A stretch of DNA of 64,000 nt, taken from Fictibacillus nanhaiensis. GTDB taxonomy: Bacteria; Bacillota; Bacilli; Bacillales; Fictibacillaceae. Positions 25,482 through 33,383 of this stretch are shown in pieces (position 1 is the first letter of the stretch; every line of letters begins with the position of its first letter). Location of the stretch: NCBI RefSeq assembly GCF_023715445.1, contig NZ_JAMBOD010000008.1:62001-126000 (forward strand), written 5' to 3'. Made by a program: the position numbers and the translations under genes. The notes under the pieces are model-generated. The model saw nothing but the letters and a program-made list of their open reading frames with translations, searched no databases and was not told the origin of the DNA.

Positions 25482-26066
25482 ATGGAACTTGAGATAAGAA
25501 AAGTTGTGACAATCTGCGAAGAAACGTATATCGAAGGGTTTAAGAAGTCATCTAAACCTGTGCGAATTGCTGCTGCTTTAGCTGTTATTAAAAATCCTTA
25601 TGCAGGGAAATATGTAGAGGATCTACTGCCTCTCATTAAAACTTACTCTGAAAAACTTGGCGAGATATTGCCGCAAAAGGCAATTGAAGCGTTAGGAATT
25701 TCTGGTCAGGAAGTCGAAGCATACGGTAAGGGAGCTTTAGTAGGACTTGACGGAGAAATTGAACATGGGTCTGCCATTATTCATACTCTTACCTTTGGCA
25801 ATCCGTTTCGCTCTCAATGTGACCAAGCAGAAACTTTGCTTCCATCAGCTGAAAAAAGAGGTGCGGCAGGCAGCAGTCTTGACTTAGCTATCAAACATAA
25901 GATGGACCCGAAGATCAGAAGCCATCATATGACTTTTGAAGTAAGAATTCCTGACGCTCCGAGAAATGACGAAATTGTCATAGCCGCAGTTGTCACTTCG
26001 AGCGGCCGTGCTCACCCTCGCATCGGCTCTTTGCACAAAGAACTTGAGGGAGTGTTTCCCTCATGA
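25482..26066 (+). CDS. DUF1185-like (AA_synth) family protein
   Basis: A 194-residue soluble protein resembling the DUF1185/amino-acid-synthesis family, whose reaction is not established. ATG 25482 has AAGGAGG 7 bp upstream; the longer frame would start in the operator. Conserved-looking segments are KPVRIAAALAVIKNPYAG near residue 23, YGKGALVGLDGEIEHG near 83 and a C-terminal SSGRAHPRIG. Its stop overlaps the next start (ATGA). In this regulon it is grouped with a hydroxyacid dehydrogenase and TRAP binding protein, so it probably acts on the imported carboxylate or an early product. Confidence 0.75.
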   Translation: MELEIRKVVTICEETYIEGFKKSSKPVRIAAALAVIKNPYAGKYVEDLLPLIKTYSEKLGEILPQKAIEALGISGQEVEAYGKGALVGLDGEIEHGSAIIHTLTFGNPFRSQCDQAETLLPSAEKRGAAGSSLDLAIKHKMDPKIRSHHMTFEVRIPDAPRNDEIVIAAVVTSSGRAHPRIGSLHKELEGVFPS

Positions 26067-27019
26067 ATGAAAACATCGGTTTTATCGGTTTAGGTAAAAT
26101 GGGTCTTCCAATGGCTATGAATCTTTTGAACAGTGGTTATCACGTTTATGGGTCCGATGTTAATCCCGTCTCTACAAGCGAGCTTCAAAAAGCTGGCGGG
26201 AAAACCGGTCATTTTTCAAACTGGGTATCTACCGTTCAAACCATCATTCTGATGCTTCCTTCCTCCACGATAGTCAACCATGTAATAGAAGAGATTCTAG
26301 CTACATATGAAACTATGCATTCCAATCAAACAGAACCCTTAACCATTATTGATATGAGTAGTTCTTATCCGCACGACACAAAAACAAACGGCGAAAAACT
26401 AAAATTACGAAAGATTGGTTTTATGGATGCTCCTGTCAGCGGGGGTGTTCAAAAAGCTCGGTCTGCCTCTTTAACCATTATGGCAGGAGGAGAAGAAGAG
26501 GTTTTCGAAAAATGTAAGCGCTTGCTTCATTCTTTAGGTGAACAAGTCTTTCATCTTGGACCTCTTGGAAGCGGCCACTTACTTAAGGCATTGAATAATT
26601 ACTTATCTGCCACCCACCTTCTATCTGCATGTGAAGCAGTACAATTAATGGCACAATATGGCGTGCAGCCTGAAAAGGGGATTGAGGTTTTCAACCATAG
26701 CACAGGCAGAAGCGGGTCCACAGAATATAAATTTCCATCCTTTATTTTAAACGAGAGGTTTGATTCAGGTTTTAGTCTTGAATTAATGAGAAAAGATGTA
26801 GAGATGGCAAAACGTCTTTTTGAAGATTTTAATGCAGAAACTACTCTTCCGCATGTCGTGTATAAACGTTTTGAAGAAGCTAGTAATGTCTTGGAAGCTT
26901 TTGCAGATCATACCGAAATCTATCATTATGTAAGTTCTTATCTATTAAAAAGGGGGAATTCTCGTGAAGAAAATGAAGAAATGGTATCTCGCTCTGCTGA
27001 CACTCGTCCTGGTCTTTAG
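26063..27019 (+). CDS. NAD(P)-dependent 3-hydroxyisobutyrate dehydrogenase-like protein
   Basis: A 318-residue beta-hydroxyacid dehydrogenase. The Rossmann motif is GFIGLGKMGLPMA at residues 6-18; DAPVSGGVQKA near 127 is the substrate loop and the catalytic lysine lies in HLLKALNN near 175. Known members act on 3-hydroxyisobutyrate, tartronate semialdehyde, 2-(hydroxymethyl)glutarate or sulfolactaldehyde. Its 3' end overlaps dctP by 56 bp in another frame, an unusually long coupling. The C-terminal 20 residues are therefore encoded in the dctP start region and may be an extension gained by a lost stop codon. Confidence 0.88.
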   Translation: MNENIGFIGLGKMGLPMAMNLLNSGYHVYGSDVNPVSTSELQKAGGKTGHFSNWVSTVQTIILMLPSSTIVNHVIEEILATYETMHSNQTEPLTIIDMSSSYPHDTKTNGEKLKLRKIGFMDAPVSGGVQKARSASLTIMAGGEEEVFEKCKRLLHSLGEQVFHLGPLGSGHLLKALNNYLSATHLLSACEAVQLMAQYGVQPEKGIEVFNHSTGRSGSTEYKFPSFILNERFDSGFSLELMRKDVEMAKRLFEDFNAETTLPHVVYKRFEEASNVLEAFADHTEIYHYVSSYLLKRGNSREENEEMVSRSADTRPGL

Positions 27020-27995
27020 TCTGGCAGCTTGCAGTTCAGGAGAATCTGGAGGAAGTGGAGATGCTGATGGTGTTCAAGAACTAACCATCAAAATCTCCCA
27101 TGTTGTTGCTGAAAACACACCTAAACATCAAGGTGCGTTGTCGATGAAAGAATACATTGAAAAAGAATCAGATGGAAAAATCAAGGTTCAGGTGTATCCA
27201 AACAGCCAGCTATTCGGTGATAAAGATGAGTACCAAAATCTTGTAGCAAACAACGTTCAATTTATTATTCCAGATATGTCCAAACTAGTAGGAAATGACC
27301 CAGGATTTAATATTCCTGCTATGCCTTTTCTATTCAAGGATGACGAAGCAGCTAACGCATTTTGGGACGGGGAAAAAGGTCAAGAAATTTTTAAACGCCT
27401 TGAAAAAGATGGTGTTCTTGGACTTTCCATGTGGCCGAATGGAGCCAAACACATTACAAATGAAAAAAAGGCAATCAAAACTCCAGATGATTTGAAAGGT
27501 CTGAAAATCCGTACGCAAGGCGGGCAGCTTCTCGAAGCAATATATGGTGACTTAGGTGCTGGATCAACATCCATTCCTTTCGGGGAACTTTATACTGCAT
27601 TACAGCAAGGAACAGTTGATGGTCAAGAAAACACTTATAGTAACATCGAATCTAAAAAATTTGATGAAGTACAAAAATATATGACCATCATGGGGCACAC
27701 ACGTGTTGACTACGCATTACTTACGAACACAAAATTTTGGGATGGATTGAACGATGAAACAAGAAAAATTATTGAAAAAGGAGTAGAAGAAGGAACAAAA
27801 GTAGCGAGAGACTCAGCCATGGATTTAAATGATGATGCTTTAAAAACACTAAAAGATCGCGGTCAAGTTGAAATCCACGAACTATCTGAAAGTGAAATCG
27901 ATGCTTTCAAGAAAAAGCTTGAGCCTGTTTACAAAGAATGGGCAGAAAAAATCGGAGCAGATATCATTAAAGATGCAGAAAGCAAGAGTGAATAA
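26964..27995 (+). CDS. dctP: TRAP transporter substrate-binding lipoprotein (DctP family)
   Basis: A 343-residue extracytoplasmic binding protein. The signal peptide ends in a lipobox with LAAC (Cys23), so it is a membrane-anchored lipoprotein. The GTG start at 26964 was chosen because AAAGGGGG lies 7 bp before it; the nearby ATG is too far from that site. Family regions are KISHVVAENTPKHQGA, LKGLKIRTQGG, and the binding loop PFGELYTALQQGTVDGQENT near residue 205. It delivers a carboxylate to DctQM, which are encoded on the opposite strand 1.7 kb away. Confidence 0.95.
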   Translation: MKKMKKWYLALLTLVLVFSLAACSSGESGGSGDADGVQELTIKISHVVAENTPKHQGALSMKEYIEKESDGKIKVQVYPNSQLFGDKDEYQNLVANNVQFIIPDMSKLVGNDPGFNIPAMPFLFKDDEAANAFWDGEKGQEIFKRLEKDGVLGLSMWPNGAKHITNEKKAIKTPDDLKGLKIRTQGGQLLEAIYGDLGAGSTSIPFGELYTALQQGTVDGQENTYSNIESKKFDEVQKYMTIMGHTRVDYALLTNTKFWDGLNDETRKIIEKGVEEGTKVARDSAMDLNDDALKTLKDRGQVEIHELSESEIDAFKKKLEPVYKEWAEKIGADIIKDAESKSE

Positions 27996-28002
27996 TTAAT
28001 CC

Positions 28003-28037
28003 AAAGGACTGACCTAAAATAGGTTCAGTCCTTTTTT
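28003..28037 (+). terminator. Intrinsic terminator after dctP
   Basis: AAAGGACTGACCT / AGGTTCAGTCCTTT forms a stem with one bulge, followed by TTTTTTG, 8 bp after the dctP stop. Confidence 0.8.
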
Positions 28038-28052
28038 GTTGTTAATGATAAA

Positions 28053-28097
28053 AAAACGGGTTCCAATTCGATCATCATCGAAAACAGAACCCGTTTT
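28053..28097 (-). terminator. Intrinsic terminator after the tartrate/malate operon
   Basis: AAAACGGGTTC / GAACCCGTTTT encloses a loop with a small inner TTCGAT / ATCGAA pairing. On the minus strand it is followed by a T-run, just beyond the stop at 28101. Confidence 0.8.
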
Positions 28098-28100
28098 ATC

Positions 28101-29171
28101 TTATGAATGAGAATATGTTTTTTGTAATCGGCTGCAAATTTCATCAGCCACTTCTATTGTTGATGACTTCCCGCCGATATCAGGAGTTTTGAATCCTTCA
28201 TTAGTTACATCTTCTACGACATCGAGCAGTTTTTTGCCAAGCTCTGCTTCCCCAAAATGATCGAGCATCATTTTCGCTGTCCATATTTGTCCGATTGGAT
28301 TCGCAATTCCTTGGCCATAAATATCTGGTGCAGACCCATGAACAGGTTCAAACATCGATGGGTATTTACCGTTCAGATTAATGTTTGCCGCTGGTGCAAT
28401 ACCAATGCTTCCCATAATAGCCCCGCCAATATCCGTGAGTATGTCGCCAAATAAATTGCTTGCCACGATAACATCAAAGATTTCAGGACGGGTGACAAAA
28501 AAAGCTGCTAAAGCATCTATATGATAAGATGAAGTTCGAACATCGGAATACTGTTGTTTTGTTTCATTAAATACATCATCCCAAAACGGCATCGAATGAA
28601 AGATTCCATTAGATTTTGTCGCAGATGTTACATGTCCTCTGCGCTGCCGGGCTAATTCAAATGCGTATTTCATTGCCCGCTCTGTTCCCTTTTTAGTAAA
28701 TACAGCATTTTGGATCGCGATTTCATCTTCTCCTCTATGAATTCTTCCTCCAACCTCACTGTATTCTCCTTCACTGTTTTCCCTGACTACAATTAAATCA
28801 AAATCGTTTGGGTTCACTAAAGGTGACCGTAAACCTTTAAAGTACTTGGCTGGTCTTATATTAATGGATTGCTCAAACGATCTTCTAATTTTTATTAAAA
28901 GTCCCCATAATGAGATATGATCAGCAACAACATTTGGATTTCCAATGGCACCGAGGAATATCCCATTAAAATTACTAAGTGTTTGAATACCATCTTCAGG
29001 CATCATTTTGCCATGCTCTAAGTAATAATCACAGCTCCAGGGAAACTCCGTATAGTTGAACTTCAAACCACCATGAATTTCAGCGATCGTATCCAAAACT
29101 TTTAATGATACAGGAACGACTTCCTTTCCGATTCCATCTCCCGGTATTACTGCGATATCATACGTTTTCAT
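28101..29171 (-). CDS. Tartrate / D-malate dehydrogenase (isocitrate-isopropylmalate dehydrogenase family)
   Basis: A 356-residue NAD- and divalent-cation-dependent decarboxylating dehydrogenase. Family motifs are IPGDGIGKEV near residue 9, GAIGNP near 74, VVRENSEGEYS near 130, ASNLFGDILTD (metal-binding aspartates) near 215 and FEPVHGSAPDI near 265. The sequence pattern is that of the tartrate/D-malate dehydrogenase branch rather than LeuB. It overlaps the fumarase beta gene by 14 bp. It would convert D-malate or tartrate to pyruvate or an oxidised product, matching a tartrate dehydratase-like partner. Confidence 0.88.
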   Translation of the reverse strand: MKTYDIAVIPGDGIGKEVVPVSLKVLDTIAEIHGGLKFNYTEFPWSCDYYLEHGKMMPEDGIQTLSNFNGIFLGAIGNPNVVADHISLWGLLIKIRRSFEQSINIRPAKYFKGLRSPLVNPNDFDLIVVRENSEGEYSEVGGRIHRGEDEIAIQNAVFTKKGTERAMKYAFELARQRRGHVTSATKSNGIFHSMPFWDDVFNETKQQYSDVRTSSYHIDALAAFFVTRPEIFDVIVASNLFGDILTDIGGAIMGSIGIAPAANINLNGKYPSMFEPVHGSAPDIYGQGIANPIGQIWTAKMMLDHFGEAELGKKLLDVVEDVTNEGFKTPDIGGKSSTIEVADEICSRLQKTYSHS

Positions 29172-29754
29172 AATTTACAGCTCCTTCTTTGGATTGTTTA
29201 TTATAGTTTTCGTATTTCGCAATTTCTTGTTCATACAGATCTTGTCCATGTGCATCATATGCCACTAAGACGGGAAAGTCTTCTACCTCTAACTTTCTGA
29301 TCGCCTCAGGACCAAGATCTTCATATGCTACGACTTCTTCGGACTTTACTTTTCGGCTTAAAATAGTAGACAACCCGCCGATGGCTGCAAATGAAATTGC
29401 ATTGTACTCTTTACAAGCATCTTTCACCATCTGCCTTCTTGGCCCTTTTCCAATCGTTCCTTTTACACCATATTTGTACATAGCAGGCGCATATGGATCC
29501 ATTCTAAATGCAGTTGTTGGAGCTACAGGACCTATGATCTGACCAGGCTTTGGAGGACATGGACCTGCATAGAAAATAATTTCGCTTTTTAAGTCCACAG
29601 GTAAAGACTCTTTTTTTTCAAGAAGCTCTACCATTCGTTTATGGGCAGCATCTCTGGCCATATAAATCCTGCCTGTTAGAAGTACACTGTCACCAACTTT
29701 CAGATTCAGAATGTCTTCATCAGATAACGGAGTCTTTAGTCGATATTCTGCCAT
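29158..29754 (-). CDS. Class I fumarase / L(+)-tartrate dehydratase beta subunit (second set)
   Basis: A 198-residue beta subunit paralogous to the protein at 8479. Conserved segments are GRIYMARDAAHKRM near residue 29, YAGPCPPKPGQIIGPVAPTT near 62 and AYEDLGPEAIRKLEV near 148. ATG 29754 follows GAGGAGG. With the alpha subunit it hydrates or dehydrates a hydroxydicarboxylate. Fumarase and tartrate dehydratase cannot be separated by eye; the linked tartrate/D-malate dehydrogenase favours tartrate or malate use. Confidence 0.9.
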   Translation of the reverse strand: MAEYRLKTPLSDEDILNLKVGDSVLLTGRIYMARDAAHKRMVELLEKKESLPVDLKSEIIFYAGPCPPKPGQIIGPVAPTTAFRMDPYAPAMYKYGVKGTIGKGPRRQMVKDACKEYNAISFAAIGGLSTILSRKVKSEEVVAYEDLGPEAIRKLEVEDFPVLVAYDAHGQDLYEQEIAKYENYNKQSKEGAVNYENV

Positions 29755-29768
29755 TTTTTACTTCCTCC

Positions 29769-30611
29769 TCAAATCACTGCCGTTTTTTTTCGAGCAGCAT
29801 GACATTGGATATTTACAGCAACCGGAAGCGCTGTAATATGGCATGCGAATGTTTCAATAGGAACCCACATAGCTGTGTTCGTTCCACCAAGTCCCTGTGG
29901 CCCAATTCCTGTATGATTGATTTCTTCTAAAAGCTCTTTTTCCAATTCAGCGATATGCGGATCTGGATGATGCACACCAATTTCCCTTAAAACAGCATGT
30001 TTCGCTAGTGATGTTACTTTATCAAAACTACCACCAATTCCGACACCAACTACGATTGGCGGGCATGCCTTCCCTCCTGCTTCCTTAATCGTTTGTAAGA
30101 CGAAGTTTTTAACACCATCAGCGCCTTCTCCCGGCAGCAAGAACTTCATAGCACTCATGTTTTCACTTCCTCCACCTTTAGGCAGCACAGTGATTTTCAC
30201 AGAATCGCCAGGTACGATATCCATATGTACAACTGCTGGTGTGTTATCATTCGTATTAATACGTAAAAGCGGATCACCGACAACCGATTTTCGAAGGTAG
30301 CCCTCTCGATATCCGGTACGCACTCCTTCCTGAATAGAGTCCATTAGGTCGCCTCCCGTAACATGTACGTCTTGACCCAATTCCACAAAAACAACTGCCA
30401 TTCCCGTGTCGTGGCAATAAGGCATATGGTTCGCTTTCGCTTCTTCTGCATTCTCCACTAACTGCTGCAAAATGGACCTTCCGATCGGAGATGCTTCTGT
30501 TCGTTCTGCTTTCTTAAAACCATTTAATACATCATCCGGCAAATAATAACACGCCTCCCAGCAAAGCTTTGCAACAGTTTCCGTCAGTTCTTTAACATGA
30601 ACGACTCGCAA
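29769..30611 (-). CDS. Class I fumarase / L(+)-tartrate dehydratase alpha subunit (second set)
   Basis: A 280-residue [4Fe-4S] hydro-lyase subunit, paralogue of the protein at 9050. Cysteines are in MPYCHDTG near residue 65, KACPPIVVGVG near 185 and QCHAARK at the end; KGGGSENMSAMK is also present. The start is TTG at 30611 with GGGAG 8 bp upstream and no ATG nearby. The GntR gene ends 2 bp before it, so the regulator is the first gene of the operon. Confidence 0.9.
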   Translation of the reverse strand: MRVVHVKELTETVAKLCWEACYYLPDDVLNGFKKAERTEASPIGRSILQQLVENAEEAKANHMPYCHDTGMAVVFVELGQDVHVTGGDLMDSIQEGVRTGYREGYLRKSVVGDPLLRINTNDNTPAVVHMDIVPGDSVKITVLPKGGGSENMSAMKFLLPGEGADGVKNFVLQTIKEAGGKACPPIVVGVGIGGSFDKVTSLAKHAVLREIGVHHPDPHIAELEKELLEEINHTGIGPQGLGGTNTAMWVPIETFACHITALPVAVNIQCHAARKKTAVI

Positions 30612-30613
30612 GA

Positions 30614-31285
30614 TTATCTCTCCCTTTTATGGTTTAATAGGTTTACCAAATTTTCAAGGTCATCATGCGTATGTTCTTTTAATTTCTGAGATGCTTTTTC
30701 AGGATTTCTTTCTTTAATCGCTTGATAGATTTCAAAGTGTCCCCTATATATAACGTTTGGTCGATCCTCTCCTTCCAAGTTTAAAAATCGATAATAGTTT
30801 GTAAGTGATTTAAGTTCATTTACAAGCTTTTTCAGCCTCATATTGTCACTAAAATCAATAATGAGCTCATGAAATTTTGCGTTTAAACATGCCATCTCTT
30901 CCTTCTCGCCATTTTTAATAGCAGTGGCAGATTCAGATAATGTTTTCTCGAGTTGTAAAATTTGATTTTCATCAGCTTTTTGCGCCACTAAAGCAACCGC
31001 AGTAGATTCAAGGGATACGCGGCATTCGTAGATTTCGTATACATCTTTTAAAGAAGGTTCATAAACCGAGATTTGAGACTTATCATCCATTATCAATAAG
31101 CCTTCATTAATTAACGCTCTAATGGCTTCCCTAACCGGACTGCGGCTGATAGCAAATTCTCTAGCAATCTGCACCTCATATAAACGATCACCCGGTTCAT
31201 ATATCCCACTGAAGATTCGCTCTTTAATGGTTTGTTGCACTTGTTCATAATAAGGTATCGCTTTTTGCAGCATTCCCTGATTCAT
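30614..31285 (-). CDS. GntR family regulator, FCD type (copy 3)
   Basis: A 223-residue regulator with an N-terminal winged helix (residues about 14-78, with REFAISRSPVREAIRALINEGL) and an FCD domain (residues 85-215) containing NAKFHELIIDFSDN and EHTHDDLE. It differs clearly from the two paralogues at 18192 and 22738. It heads the operon with the second fumarase and tartrate/D-malate dehydrogenase, which it presumably controls. A CTGTCGACAG palindrome lies upstream. Confidence 0.9.
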   Translation of the reverse strand: MNQGMLQKAIPYYEQVQQTIKERIFSGIYEPGDRLYEVQIAREFAISRSPVREAIRALINEGLLIMDDKSQISVYEPSLKDVYEIYECRVSLESTAVALVAQKADENQILQLEKTLSESATAIKNGEKEEMACLNAKFHELIIDFSDNMRLKKLVNELKSLTNYYRFLNLEGEDRPNVIYRGHFEIYQAIKERNPEKASQKLKEHTHDDLENLVNLLNHKRER

Positions 31286-31431
31286 TTGAAGATCAGTCTC
31301 CTATCTGTTGTTAATAAGGAATATGTGAATCTGTTTTTTTAAATAAAATTAGTTGAGATGAGATTGAAGGATGCTTTCTTGGTGGAGGGGATTTTGTGCA
31401 GACCATTGGATTTTGGAAGTATTTATGTCGC

Positions 31432-31441
31432 CTGTCGACAG
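31432..31441. promoter_or_regulatory. Possible GntR operator (CTGTCGACAG palindrome)
   Basis: A perfect 10-bp palindrome lies 147 bp upstream of the third GntR gene, followed by TGTATACA at about 31456. FCD-type GntR sites often have the form TTGTNNACAA. The rest of the 281-bp gap holds only the terminator at its far end. Confidence 0.35.
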
Positions 31442-31501
31442 TCTACATGTTAAATGTATACAAAATATTCTGATTTTTCAATACTTTTTTTAATCTATAA
31501 A

Positions 31502-31553
31502 AAAACTGACTCCTAGCCGCGTCATACTGTGACGCCACTAATAAGTCAGTTTT
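31502..31553. terminator. Bidirectional terminator with nested hairpin
   Basis: The outer stem AAAACTGACT / AGTCAGTTTT encloses an inner stem GCGTCA / TGACGC. It lies 14 bp after the DJ-1 family gene stop on the minus strand, and A/T runs flank both sides. Confidence 0.75.
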
Positions 31554-31566
31554 CGTTTTGGTTTCT

Positions 31567-32091
31567 TTATTTCTGATTTAAAACTTCGATAAATTCTCTC
31601 ATATAATCCGGCAGATCCGGCGGACGGCGGCTGGAAACGAGGTGGCCGTCTACTACGACTGGCTCATCGATCCACTCAGCACCTGCATTCTCCATGTCAT
31701 CTTTGATCCCAGGTGTGCTCGTTACTTTTTTCCCATTTAACACTTTGGCAGAGACCAACACCCAGCCGGCATGACAAATTTGACCGATTGGCTTCTTCTC
31801 TTGTTCCATGTGCTGCACCATTTCAAGAACCTCTGGAAAACGGCGTAGCTTGTCCGGCGCCCACCCGCCTGGAACTAAGATCGCATCATAATCAGAAGCA
31901 TTTACATCACCAAATGCAAAATCCGCTTCAGCAGGAACACCATATTTTCCGATGTACGTTTCTCCTGCCTTTTCACCGGCAAGTTCTACAATCGCGCCTT
32001 CTTCACGCAACCGAAGAATCGGATACCATAACTCGAGATCCTCGAAATCGTGATGCACGAGGCTGATTACTTTTTTACATTTTAAACGCAT
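31567..32091 (-). CDS. DJ-1/PfpI family protein
   Basis: A 174-residue class I glutamine-amidotransferase-like protein. The nucleophilic elbow is GQICHAGW with Cys106 and His107; the acidic partner is in the N-terminal DFEDLELWYP region, near residue 18. PfpI-type proteins are reported as proteases, glyoxalases or protein deglycases; the true activity is uncertain. GGAGGTG precedes ATG 32091. The gene stands alone between two terminators and is probably a general stress protein unrelated to its neighbours. Confidence 0.88.
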   Translation of the reverse strand: MRLKCKKVISLVHHDFEDLELWYPILRLREEGAIVELAGEKAGETYIGKYGVPAEADFAFGDVNASDYDAILVPGGWAPDKLRRFPEVLEMVQHMEQEKKPIGQICHAGWVLVSAKVLNGKKVTSTPGIKDDMENAGAEWIDEPVVVDGHLVSSRRPPDLPDYMREFIEVLNQK

Positions 32092-32211
32092 GTTTAACTA
32101 CACCTCCACTACCTATATTTCCTTTTTAGGGTAACATTAATCTTTATTTGGATGATAGTGTAATGGTAGCATATGTATGAACAGACTGATTGGAATAAGA
32201 GGAGTAAAAAA

Positions 32212-32298
32212 GTGAGTAAAAGAAAAAGAGTGGGAATCGTTTCGTTCGTAGTGGGATTTATTGCATCATTTTTAATTGTTCAGTGGAAATTGTCATAA
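32212..32298 (+). CDS. 28-residue putative membrane peptide
   Basis: The GTG start at 32212 has AAGAGGAG about 7 bp upstream. The product begins SKRKRVGIV and continues into a single hydrophobic helix (about residues 8-24) ending in QWKLS. The positively charged N-terminus predicts a small inner-membrane protein with N-in topology. A strong terminator starts 6 bp after the stop. The combination of ribosome binding site, helix and terminator supports a real gene; I do not recognise a family. Confidence 0.6.
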   Translation: MSKRKRVGIVSFVVGFIASFLIVQWKLS

Positions 32299-32303
32299 GG
32301 AAT

Positions 32304-32329
32304 AAAACCCGGAATTTCTCCCGGGTTTT
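32304..32329. terminator. Intrinsic terminator after the small membrane peptide gene
   Basis: AAAACCCGG / CCGGGTTTT with a short loop, flanked by A- and T-runs. It can act in both directions, serving also to insulate the next minus-strand gene. Confidence 0.8.
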
Positions 32330-32396
32330 ACTTAAAAATATAGGATTGTTTGTTTAAACCCGGTGTGAGGATAATTCTTGAAGGTTACACATGAGG

Positions 32397-32633
32397 TTAA
32401 TTCTGCTTTAATCCGAAGATTTCACGGTCATGTTCAGCAATCTTAAGGGTGTAATACATTAAATCTTTTTGGCGAGCCATATTATCTTCAATGTTTTTTA
32501 TCCTTTCTTCGAGGTTATTAACTTTTGTTTTACTTTCGTTAATTTCTGCTAGATTTTCTCTTATTTCTTGAATACTTTGCTGTGTTTGCTGAGTGATTTG
32601 CAAAATTTTCTCTAGCATTTCTTTCTCGCTCAT
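32397..32633 (-). CDS. Small coiled-coil protein of unknown function
   Basis: A 78-residue, highly charged protein with heptad-like spacing of I, L and V from about residue 5 to 55 (for example ILQITQQTQQSIQEIRENL), so it should form a coiled coil. No membrane segment or cysteine is present. GAGGTGAGT precedes the ATG at 32633. The gene is monocistronic as far as can be seen. I do not assign a function. Confidence 0.65.
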   Translation of the reverse strand: MSEKEMLEKILQITQQTQQSIQEIRENLAEINESKTKVNNLEERIKNIEDNMARQKDLMYYTLKIAEHDREIFGLKQN

Positions 32634-32710
32634 TCTTACTCACCTCCTTTCTTCTATTATACCAAAATGTCCATCTTGACTCTCGTTTTTAAAGTTAAAC
32701 AAATGTTTAA

Positions 32711-32736
32711 AAACCACACCATTTCTGATGTGGTTT
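32711..32736 (-). terminator. Intrinsic terminator after the kinase-isomerase-aldolase operon
   Basis: AAACCACA / TGTGGTTT stem with a 10-nt loop followed on the minus strand by a T-run, 5 bp beyond the aldolase stop. Confidence 0.8.
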
Positions 32737-32741
32737 CGGTC

Positions 32742-33383
32742 TTATTTTTGCCCGTAAACTTTGAACTTTTCAGTCATGAGTTCCATTTCTTCATCATCTA
32801 AAATAACCGGTTCGCCGATACATTTCGTTCGGTAAAAGATTTCACAGCAAAACTCGATTTCTTCAGCAATCGTAAAGGCAGTTGCGATGTTGTTCGCGCC
32901 TGATAAAAAACCGTGATTAGCGAGCAGCACCGCTTTACGGTCTTCCATCGCGTGGAATGCATTCTCCGCCAATTCTTCCGTTCCAAAACTAGCATACTCT
33001 GCACAGCGAACATTTTTTCCAGCATGTGCGACAAGATACGAAACGGCTGGAAGATCCCAGCGTAATGACGAAATGGTCGTCGCGAATGGCGAATGTGTGT
33101 GAACGACCGCATTGATGTCGTCTCTTCTTTTATAAAAGATCGAATGCATTGACAGCTCACTTGACGGATTCAAATATCCATCCACCATCTCGCCGTTCAG
33201 ATTCACAACAACTACATCTTCAGCAGTCATCTGATCATAATTAATGCCGCTTGGACTGATAGCAATCAGCTGTTTCTCACGGTTGAAGATACTGATGTTT
33301 CCGCCCGTTCCTTTTGTCAGCCCGCATTTAATCATTTGCTGGCAGAAATGTACGACTTGTTCACGCTCATTTTGTAATAACAT
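32742..33383 (-). CDS. Class II aldolase: 5-methylthioribulose/5-deoxyribulose 1-phosphate aldolase
   Basis: A 213-residue L-fuculose-phosphate-aldolase family enzyme. ATG 33383 has AAGGAG 6 bp upstream and overlaps the isomerase stop. The zinc set matches FucA closely: Glu76, His95, His97 and His157. In the same operon lie the kinase and isomerase, so the expected reaction is cleavage of the 5-methylthio- or 5-deoxy-ribulose 1-phosphate to dihydroxyacetone phosphate plus an aldehyde. That arrangement is known from the DHAP shunt and the drd cluster of Bacillus thuringiensis. An ordinary MtnB dehydratase is less likely because no MtnW/X/D genes follow. Confidence 0.85.
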   Translation of the reverse strand: MLLQNEREQVVHFCQQMIKCGLTKGTGGNISIFNREKQLIAISPSGINYDQMTAEDVVVVNLNGEMVDGYLNPSSELSMHSIFYKRRDDINAVVHTHSPFATTISSLRWDLPAVSYLVAHAGKNVRCAEYASFGTEELAENAFHAMEDRKAVLLANHGFLSGANNIATAFTIAEEIEFCCEIFYRTKCIGEPVILDDEEMELMTEKFKVYGQK

